From: Aliishimia sp963922415
Lineage (GTDB): Bacteria; Pseudomonadota; Alphaproteobacteria; Rhodobacterales; Rhodobacteraceae
DNA: 16,217 bases
Direction: 5' to 3'
NCBI GenBank assembly: GCA_963922415.1
Contig: CAWUIP010000081.1
Location: 1 to 16,217, forward strand
This document shows positions 6,747-12,810 of the stretch, in pieces; the stretch's first letter is position 1, and every line of letters begins with the position of its first letter. The notes below the pieces were generated by a model. That model was not told where the DNA came from, made no database searches, and saw nothing but the letters and a program-made list of their open reading frames with translations. The position numbers were made by a program, and so were the translations under genes.

Positions 6747-6830
6747 ATGATGGATGGGATGATAGGGCTTGCGCGCGGCGCGTGGCTTGGTGAAGACGAA
6801 CACCGCGTTCGGCCCAGCCATGTCAGATAG
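6747..6830 (+). CDS. 27-codon upstream reading frame overlapping the GMC gene start
   Basis: The frame encodes MMDGMIGLARGAWLGEDEHR followed by VRPSHVR. It has the strongest ribosome binding site in this area, GGGAGGAGG at 6730-6738, with 8-bp spacing. Its stop codon (6828-6830) lies just inside the GMC gene, whose ATG is at 6820. The GMC gene itself shows no ribosome binding site, so ribosomes finishing this frame may restart there (translational coupling). No similarity to a known peptide is recognised; it may be a leader with no product function. Confidence 0.45.
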   Translation: MMDGMIGLARGAWLGEDEHRVRPSHVR

Positions 6831-8436
6831 CTTTGACTATGTGATTGTGGGGGCCGGGTCTGCAGGCTGCGCCTTGGCTCACCGGCTGTCGGAAGATCCC
6901 AACACAACTGTGTGCCTGATCGAGGCGGGCGGCCAGGCCAATGGCCTGTTGACCCGGGTGCCTTTGGCCGCAGTGGCGACAATGCCTGCGCATCTTGGGA
7001 TCAAACTGCAGAATTGGGCGTTCGAAACGGTGCCCCAGCCGGGCTTGAATGGCCGCAGAGGGTATCAGCCGCGCGGCAAGGGCTTGGGCGGGTCGTCGAT
7101 CTTGAATGCGATGATTTACATGCGCGGCCATCCCAAGGATTACGACGGCTGGCGCGATGCGGGTTGTGACGGCTGGGGATACGCGGACGTTCTGCCGTAC
7201 TTTCAGAAGGCGGAGGATTTCGCGGGGGGCGCGTCAGAGCACCATGGGGCCGGGGGCCCGTTGCAGGTCACGGGCTTGGCCGATCCGCACGCTATATCGC
7301 AGGACTTTGTGGCGTCAGGCCAGATGTTGCAGCTGCCACATAACGCGGATTTCAACGCGGGCGACCCTTATGGCGTTGGGCACTTTCACGTCACGCAGTT
7401 TCATGACCACCGGCGGGGTGAGCGGTGCTCGGCTGCGGCGGCCTATCTGGACCCGATCCGATCGCGGCAGAACCTGAAAATCCTGACAAAGGCCCAGGTC
7501 TGCAAGGTCTTAATCGAGGATCAGCGCGCGACCGGCGTTGAGATTGCCAAAGGGCGCGACCGCGAAGCGATCTTGGCCCGGCGCGAAGTGATCCTGTGCG
7601 CGGGCGCGTTCCAATCGCCTCAGCTTTTGATGTTGTCGGGGATTGGGCCTGGGGCGGACCTGGCGCGACACGGGCTGCCTGTGGTGGCAGACCTGCCTGC
7701 TGTTGGCCAGAACCTGCAGGACCATCTGGACGCAATCCTAAGCTACAGCGTGAACACCACCGAGGTGATCGGCATCGGGGCCAGCGGCGCTTGGCGGCTT
7801 CTGAAAGGCGCGCTGCAATGGGCGCGCGATGGGCGCGGTCCGATGGGTACAAACTTTGCCGAAGCCGGCGCGTTCTTTTCGACCGGGCCAGATGGCGTGG
7901 AATGGCCGGACACCCAGCTGCATTTCGTGGTCGCCCGGGTCGAGGATCATGCGCGCAAGATCAGTTGGGGCTATGCCGTGTCGTGTCACGCCTGTGTGCT
8001 GCGGCCCAAAAGCCGGGGCTCGGTCTCGTTGACCTCGCCCGATCCCACAGCGGCGCCGTCGATTGACCCCAACTTCCTGGCCGAAGAGGACGATCTGCGC
8101 GCGTTGATGCTGGGGACGCGCAAAGCGCATCAAATCATGACGCAAGCGCCGATGAAGGACCGGATTACAAAGTCGCTCACCATCACGGGGCAGGAGAGCG
8201 ATGCGGAACTTGAAACGATCCTGCGCAACTCCGCCGACACGATCTATCACCCGGTTGGGACCTGCCGCATGGGCGGGGATGCGGGGTCCGTTCTGGATCC
8301 GCAGTTGCGCGTGCGCGGGGTTGATGGGCTGCGCGTCGCAGATGCATCCGTGATGCCCACCATCGTAAGCGGCAACACCAATGCGCCCGCAATCATGATC
8401 GGCGAAAAAGCCGCTGATCTCATCCGTCTTGGCTGA
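6820..8436 (+). CDS. GMC-family FAD oxidoreductase (choline dehydrogenase-like)
   Basis: The 538-residue flavoprotein oxidises an alcohol to an aldehyde. The FAD-binding motif GAGSAG (11-16) lies in DYVIVGAGSAGCALAHRLSE; GMC signatures include GKGLGGSSILNAMIYMRG and GAFQSPQLLMLSGIGP. The catalytic pair is His477 in YHPVGTCRMG and an Asn (about 521) in SGNTNAPAIMIGEK. Length and motifs fit the BetA/AlkJ branch; no betaine aldehyde dehydrogenase or BetI gene is adjacent, so choline as substrate is not supported. MSDSFDYVIVG is the usual N-terminus; in-frame TTG (6769, 6787) and GTG (6790) starts exist but have poor ribosome binding sites. Start at 6820 is likely and would depend on the small upstream frame. 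Confidence 0.9.
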   Translation: MSDSFDYVIVGAGSAGCALAHRLSEDPNTTVCLIEAGGQANGLLTRVPLAAVATMPAHLGIKLQNWAFETVPQPGLNGRRGYQPRGKGLGGSSILNAMIYMRGHPKDYDGWRDAGCDGWGYADVLPYFQKAEDFAGGASEHHGAGGPLQVTGLADPHAISQDFVASGQMLQLPHNADFNAGDPYGVGHFHVTQFHDHRRGERCSAAAAYLDPIRSRQNLKILTKAQVCKVLIEDQRATGVEIAKGRDREAILARREVILCAGAFQSPQLLMLSGIGPGADLARHGLPVVADLPAVGQNLQDHLDAILSYSVNTTEVIGIGASGAWRLLKGALQWARDGRGPMGTNFAEAGAFFSTGPDGVEWPDTQLHFVVARVEDHARKISWGYAVSCHACVLRPKSRGSVSLTSPDPTAAPSIDPNFLAEEDDLRALMLGTRKAHQIMTQAPMKDRITKSLTITGQESDAELETILRNSADTIYHPVGTCRMGGDAGSVLDPQLRVRGVDGLRVADASVMPTIVSGNTNAPAIMIGEKAADLIRLG

Positions 8437-8626
8437 GGCCTGTTGCCAGGTGCGCCGCGCAGTTTGCATCTCGTCCCGACTTGGCTTTCGAACGTGGCAG
8501 TCCGTAGGCGGCGCTAGCCAACCCTGCCACCCCCAACAGACCAGCGGCACGTCACATCAGGCATGGGCCGATTTCCAAGACCTCAGCAAACACTTGCGAT
8601 GTCGTGCGGCATTTTTGGCCGTCATT

Positions 8627-9949
8627 TCACGTTAGGGATGCGTTGATTGCCGTCGAAAGCCGTTCCGCGCATTCTTGCAATTGCTGAGACGTTGCAATGA
8701 ACGGCGGCGCAAGCAGGATATGATCCCCGTTGCGACCATCGATTGTGCCGCCCATTGGATAGCAAATCAAACCCTCCGCGAAGGCCGCCGCCTTTACCTT
8801 TGCATGTACTTTTGCGTCCTTTGGCAGGGGCTCTTTGGTGGCGCGATCCGCGACTAACTCAATTCCAAAAAACAGCCCTGTGCCGCGGATGTCTCCCACG
8901 TGAGGGTGTTGTCCCAGCTCCTTCCGGAGCGCTTCGCCCAGACCCGATCCTAACGGAGTTACTTGACCAAGCACATCATCATCTACCAAGCGCTCCAGTA
9001 CCGCGAGCGCAGCAGCGCAGGCGACGGGATGACCAAGATATGTGTGGCCATGTTGGAAAAAGCCGGATCCCTGCTCAATCGCGTCATGGATCGCCTTTGT
9101 GCACAGTGTTGCGCCGATGGGCTGGTAACCAGCGCCCAAGCCCTTAGCAATAGCGCAGATATCCGGCACGACATCGTATTGTTGGTAGGCGAAGAGCGTA
9201 CCCGTCCGGCCCATGCCACACATAACTTCATCCAAGATCAAGAGAATGCCGTAACGATCGCACAACTCGCGAACGCGCGCAAAATAGGGTCCGACAGGCC
9301 CAACGGCTCCGAGGGTCGCCCCCACCACGGGTTCGGCGACAAAGGCCATCACTTGATCCGGACCAAGTCTGCGAAATTCGGCGTCCAGTTCCGCGATGAG
9401 CCGATCGACATAGGCCTCGTCCGTTTCACCCTGCCGTTGCCCACGATAGGCATAGCACGGCGATACATGGCTGACATCAATGAGGATCGGAGCGAACTGC
9501 GCCCTGCGCCATTCATTGCCGCCCGTGGCCAGCGCGCCCAATGTGTTGCCATGATAGCTTTGCCGACGTGCCACAATTTTTTGGCGCTCTGGCTGACCGA
9601 TTTCCAAATAGTACTGGCGGGCCAATTTGATCGCGGCTTCCATCGCTTCGGACCCGCCGGAGACGAAGTAAACGCGGTCTAGTTCGCCCGGTGCCAATGA
9701 CACCAGTTTCTCGGCGAGCTTTTCGGCGGGTTCAGACGTGAAGAACCCTGTATGGGCGAAGGCCACTTTGCTAAGTTGGGCCTCGATTGCCGCGGTCACA
9801 TGCGGATCCCCATGCCCAAGGCAGGACACTGCCGCATCCCCGAAATTCAAGTAACGCTTGCCGGTCGTATCGAGGAGGTACGCGCCCTCGCCATGCGATA
9901 CTTGGATGGGAGGGGCTTTTGAGTTTCTGGGAAACACGTGCGAATTCAT
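8627..9949 (-). CDS. Class III (PLP-dependent) aminotransferase
   Basis: The 440-residue fold-type I aminotransferase has the PLP phosphate-binding run SGGSEAMEAAIKLARQY (97-113), SYHGNTLGAL (131-140), cofactor Asp240 in LILDEVMCGMGRTG, and Schiff-base Lys269 in AIAKGLGAGYQPIGA. Members act on omega-amino groups, beta-amino acids, amines or taurine; the substrate cannot be chosen from sequence alone. The ATG at 9949 follows AAGGA with 8-bp spacing and is preferred over an in-frame ATG at 9979. The start overlaps the stop of the BKACE gene (ATGA), which points to translational coupling and a shared pathway: the aminotransferase could make the keto acid that BKACE cleaves. Confidence 0.9.
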   Translation of the reverse strand: MNSHVFPRNSKAPPIQVSHGEGAYLLDTTGKRYLNFGDAAVSCLGHGDPHVTAAIEAQLSKVAFAHTGFFTSEPAEKLAEKLVSLAPGELDRVYFVSGGSEAMEAAIKLARQYYLEIGQPERQKIVARRQSYHGNTLGALATGGNEWRRAQFAPILIDVSHVSPCYAYRGQRQGETDEAYVDRLIAELDAEFRRLGPDQVMAFVAEPVVGATLGAVGPVGPYFARVRELCDRYGILLILDEVMCGMGRTGTLFAYQQYDVVPDICAIAKGLGAGYQPIGATLCTKAIHDAIEQGSGFFQHGHTYLGHPVACAAALAVLERLVDDDVLGQVTPLGSGLGEALRKELGQHPHVGDIRGTGLFFGIELVADRATKEPLPKDAKVHAKVKAAAFAEGLICYPMGGTIDGRNGDHILLAPPFIATSQQLQECAERLSTAINASLT

Positions 9950-10737
9950 GATGGCGTTCCTTCGACGAGGGTGGCGCAAAGTGCGGCTTTCAGGCGGGCG
10001 ACATTCGCTGCATTGCTGGGCGCGACATCCCCGTCCGGTCCGTGGATATTGTTTTCAAAGCCGATGCGCAGGTCGGCACCTTGGGCGGCAGCGGCACAGA
10101 GAACTTCATGCTCTGCCGCACCAAAAGCGCAGACCATATAGCCGCCGCGGGTTTGAGCAAAGCGGGCAGACACAGCGTTCAGGTCAATGCGAGAGGCGGC
10201 TTTCGGCGGCGCATAGGACCCGAGGACAAAAATGACATCGTCTTGCCCTGCGCGAACGACACCTTCCGCGCGCCATGTTTCAAGCTGTTCCCAATCAGTG
10301 GCGTCGTAGAGGATGTGTTGGATCGACACGCCTGCATCCGCGCAAAAGTGATAGACCCTTGGGGCTAAGTCGGGACGCCTGGCGATCTCTCTGACCGAAA
10401 CGCTCGCGGCTTCGGGCCTCAGATGACGCAGGCAGTGGAGTTGCGCGTCGACATCGAACCGTCCCGCCGCTTCCGTGGTGACCTGTATCGGAAAGGATGG
10501 AAGCGCGTTTCGGATTTCTTCAATGGCTTCTCTGTAAATGGTGGGGTCCAGTGAATGTGCGCCCATGCTATCGCGAACATGAAGGTGCAGCGCGGTCGCG
10601 CCTGCTGCGGCGCAGGCCACAGTCTCGTCCCGTATTTCCTCAATAGTTATAGGCAGTTGCGGATGGTCTGCCTTGCTTTTGCGCGCCCCGGTTGGGGCCA
10701 CCATAATGCACGGGAAACTGTTGGTGTAGGCAAACAT
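9946..10737 (-). CDS. BKACE-family (DUF849, beta-keto acid cleavage) enzyme, atypical active site
   Basis: This 263-residue TIM-barrel protein belongs to COG3246, which includes 3-keto-5-aminohexanoate cleavage enzyme (Kce). Family chemistry is beta-keto acid plus acetyl-CoA giving acetoacetate and a new CoA ester. The zinc ligands are visible: His51 and His53 (LHLHVRD) and Glu228 in RIGFENN. The N-terminal APTGARKSKADHPQLPIT (14-31) aligns with the family start. Several residues differ from Kce as I remember it: Glu14 to Arg19, the STGG loop to TTEA (87-90), and the catalytic Asp231 to Asn229. It may belong to a distinct substrate group. The ATG at 10737 follows GAGG with 6-bp spacing; a further in-frame ATG at 10788 is less well placed. 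First gene of a two-gene minus-strand operon. Confidence 0.85.
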   Translation of the reverse strand: MFAYTNSFPCIMVAPTGARKSKADHPQLPITIEEIRDETVACAAAGATALHLHVRDSMGAHSLDPTIYREAIEEIRNALPSFPIQVTTEAAGRFDVDAQLHCLRHLRPEAASVSVREIARRPDLAPRVYHFCADAGVSIQHILYDATDWEQLETWRAEGVVRAGQDDVIFVLGSYAPPKAASRIDLNAVSARFAQTRGGYMVCAFGAAEHEVLCAAAAQGADLRIGFENNIHGPDGDVAPSNAANVARLKAALCATLVEGTPS

Positions 10738-10780
10738 TTTGGCCTCGGTGACTGAGTCTGTAACGGCAGGCCTGCCGATC

Positions 10781-10796
10781 TGAAACATACATTTCA
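10781..10796. promoter_or_regulatory. TGAAA-N6-TTTCA inverted repeat, candidate RpiR operator
   Basis: TGAAA (10781-10785) and TTTCA (10792-10796) form an inverted repeat in the short space between the divergent BKACE and RpiR genes. The position fits an operator controlling both operons, with the adjacent RpiR protein as the likely binder. A TTGACA sequence at 10801-10806 matches the sigma-70 -35 consensus, but no good -10 follows at 17 bp. Confidence 0.4.
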
Positions 10797-10800
10797 CCAA

Positions 10801-11715
10801 TTGACAACACATGAAACGGTTGCAACGCTGTTGAGGCTGGAGGGTTCGCTGATTCCTAACGACGCACTCGAAGATCGCGTGGCAGAACGTTACGCTGGGC
10901 TGTCTGAGCAGCTGCGTAAAGCAGCTGACTACGTTCTTGCGCATCCGCTTGAGGTTGCGAGCCGCCCACTCCGAGCGATTTCCGTCGACAGCCACGTATC
11001 GCCAGCAACCTATTCCAGGCTGGCGCGCGCGCTTGGATTTGAGACCTTCGAACAGATGAAAGATGTCTCTCGGTTGTCGGTTGGGCACAGGGTCAGCTCT
11101 CTGTCAGATCGGGCCGAGATGTTGCGCTCTGGTAAGTCGTCCGGCCAATCCATGCTGACGCTTCAGGGCGAGGCTTGTATTCGCAACATCGAACAGTTTC
11201 TTGATCGGACGGATCGCCAAAAATTGGAGCGTTCAGCGACCCTTTTGCGAGAGGCAAACAGGGTAGTTTTGTTTGGTGCGCTCGCCTCGACCGGTATCAC
11301 CGAATACATGGCCTATCTTGCGAACTACTTCGCGCCGAATTGGTCATTGGCCGGGCGCCTGGGCGCGTCGATGGGCGCGCAACTTACGATGCTTGGGCCC
11401 GAGGATGTTGTATTCATCGTCACAATGAGCCCCTATTCGCAACGGGCCGTCGCGGCCGCAGAGCTTGCAAAGGAGGCTGGGTCGGACGTTGTATTAGTGA
11501 CAGACGCGTTGGAGTGCCCGGCGCTTCGCCATGCCACACACGGGTTTGTCGTTCCAACTAACAGCCCGCAATTCTTCTCCTCATATGTTGTGACGCTCGT
11601 GCTGATCGAAACGCTGATCGCCATGATTGTCTCGGCCTCTGAGGCAGATGCCACCGCTGTGATCCAAAGGGTCGAAGCAAAAAACCAAGAACTTGGCGAA
11701 TATTGGGCCGAGTGA
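10801..11715 (+). CDS. RpiR/MurR-family transcriptional regulator with SIS domain
   Basis: The frame gives up to 304 residues. An HTH_6 DNA-binding domain covers about 24-95 (LEDRVAERYAGLSEQLRKAA, then PATYSRLARALGFETFEQMK), and a SIS domain covers about 150-285 (NRVVLFGALASTGITEYMAY, then VVFIVTMSPYSQRAVAAAEL). SIS domains of the family usually bind phosphosugars or other acids. No ATG start is available: the TTG at 10801 opens the frame, with TTG at 10831 and GTG at 10879 as alternatives, none with a clear ribosome binding site. A GGAGGG at 10839-10844 hints that translation may begin soon after it. The TAXI gene follows by 24 bp, and the BKACE/aminotransferase operon diverges from it. Confidence 0.85.
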   Translation: MTTHETVATLLRLEGSLIPNDALEDRVAERYAGLSEQLRKAADYVLAHPLEVASRPLRAISVDSHVSPATYSRLARALGFETFEQMKDVSRLSVGHRVSSLSDRAEMLRSGKSSGQSMLTLQGEACIRNIEQFLDRTDRQKLERSATLLREANRVVLFGALASTGITEYMAYLANYFAPNWSLAGRLGASMGAQLTMLGPEDVVFIVTMSPYSQRAVAAAELAKEAGSDVVLVTDALECPALRHATHGFVVPTNSPQFFSSYVVTLVLIETLIAMIVSASEADATAVIQRVEAKNQELGEYWAE

Positions 11716-11739
11716 TTTTTCAACTAGGGAGAAAGCTAA

Positions 11740-12708
11740 ATGTTGAAGCAACTTAAACTGGGCGGGGCCGTATTGATCGGCGTAATGACGGCCGCCTCAA
11801 TGACTGTGGCGCAGGAGTTCATCTCTATCGGCACCGGTGGTGTCACGGGCGTTTACTACCCAACAGGTGGTGCGATTTGCCGTCTGGTGAACAAGTCCCG
11901 CAAAGAGCACGGCATCCGCTGTGCTGTGGAATCGACCGGCGGCTCTGTCTACAACATCAACACGATCAAAGCTGGCGAGCTTGAGTTCGGTGTGGCCCAG
12001 TCCGACTGGCAGCACCATGCCTATAACGGCACGTCCAAGTTTGAAGGCGATGCGGCGTTCCCGAACATCCGTGCTGTGATGTCGGTGCATCCCGAACCCT
12101 TCACGCTGATCGTGCGCGGTGACAGTGGCATCACGAGCTTCGAAGACCTCGCAGGCAAGCGTGTGAACGTGGGCAACCCAGGCTCCGGTCAGCGCGCCAC
12201 GATGGAAGTTGTTATGGATGCTTACGGCATCGGCATGAACGACCTCGCGCTCGCCACAGAGTACAAAGGCTCTGAAATGGCCAAGCAGCTCTGCGACGGC
12301 AACATTGACGCGATGATCTACACAATCGGTCACCCCGCCGCCGCGATCAAAGAAGCCACCACAACCTGTGATGCTCAGCTTGTGTCTGTGACCGGTGCGC
12401 CGATTGACAAGCTTGTCGCCGACAACCCGTTCTACCGTGTGGCGACTATTCCAGGCGGCATGTACAAAGGCACAGATGGTGACACCACGACATTTGGCGT
12501 GGGCGCAACCTTTGTGACGTCCGCGGACGTGTCCGAGGATGTGGTCTATATCGTTGCGAAGTCTGTGATGGAAAACATCGACGACTTCCGTGGCCTGCAC
12601 CCAGCCTTTGCAAACCTCGACCCAGCGCAGATGGTCGCGGACGGCCTTTCCGCGCCGCTCCACGACGGCGCTGCGAAGGCTTACAAGGAACTTGGTCTGA
12701 TCGACTAA
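11740..12708 (+). CDS. TAXI-family TRAP transporter solute-binding protein
   Basis: This 322-residue periplasmic protein has a signal peptide (LKQLKLGGAVLIGVMTAASM, probable cleavage after about residue 25 near TVAQ-EF). The TAXI signature follows at once: ISIGTGGVTGVYYPTGGAIC (29-48), then STGGSVYNINTIKAGELEFG (65-84). It captures an organic acid or amino acid for the fused permease encoded downstream; TAXI ligands known to me include glutamate/glutamine-like compounds, but the ligand here is unknown. Four cysteines (47, 61 and two near LCDGN and TTCDAQ) could form disulfides. The start has AGGGAG 8 bp upstream. The gene is followed by a strong hairpin before the permease, which would allow more binding protein than permease. 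Confidence 0.92.
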   Translation: MLKQLKLGGAVLIGVMTAASMTVAQEFISIGTGGVTGVYYPTGGAICRLVNKSRKEHGIRCAVESTGGSVYNINTIKAGELEFGVAQSDWQHHAYNGTSKFEGDAAFPNIRAVMSVHPEPFTLIVRGDSGITSFEDLAGKRVNVGNPGSGQRATMEVVMDAYGIGMNDLALATEYKGSEMAKQLCDGNIDAMIYTIGHPAAAIKEATTTCDAQLVSVTGAPIDKLVADNPFYRVATIPGGMYKGTDGDTTTFGVGATFVTSADVSEDVVYIVAKSVMENIDDFRGLHPAFANLDPAQMVADGLSAPLHDGAAKAYKELGLID

Positions 12709-12724
12709 GTTCACACAAAAACAA

Positions 12725-12752
12725 AAGGCCGCCCGGGAAATCGGGCGGCCTT
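12725..12752 (+). terminator. Strong hairpin between the TAXI and TRAP permease genes
   Basis: A perfect 11-bp stem (12725-12735 with 12742-12752; AAGGCCGCCCG) encloses a 6-nt loop, beginning 16 bp after the TAXI stop codon. Only CTTC follows, not a T tract, so it probably acts as a partial terminator or as a 3' stabiliser of the TAXI message rather than a full stop. Confidence 0.7.
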
Positions 12753-12783
12753 CTTCAAAGACAAAAGCCAAAAACAAAAAGAC

Positions 12784-12799
12784 GTCTCGCACGCGAGAC
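12784..12799 (+). promoter_or_regulatory. Small hairpin just before the permease ribosome binding site
   Basis: GTCTCG (12784-12789) and CGAGAC (12794-12799) form a 6-bp stem with a CACG loop. The purine-rich ribosome binding site (GGGGGA, 12801-12806) follows within two bases and the permease ATG is at 12811. Stacking at this spot could tune permease translation; the case is structural only. Confidence 0.35.
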
Positions 12800-12810
12800 A
12801 GGGGGACACG

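Noticed and set aside
6820..8436. Assignment of the GMC enzyme as choline dehydrogenase BetA
   Set aside because: The family match is good, but no betB, betI or choline transporter gene is next to it, and GMC members with other alcohol substrates look alike.
7738..8550. Minus-strand open frame (270 codons) at the GMC 3' end
   Set aside because: Antisense to the conserved C-terminal GMC domain; no motif or ribosome binding site.
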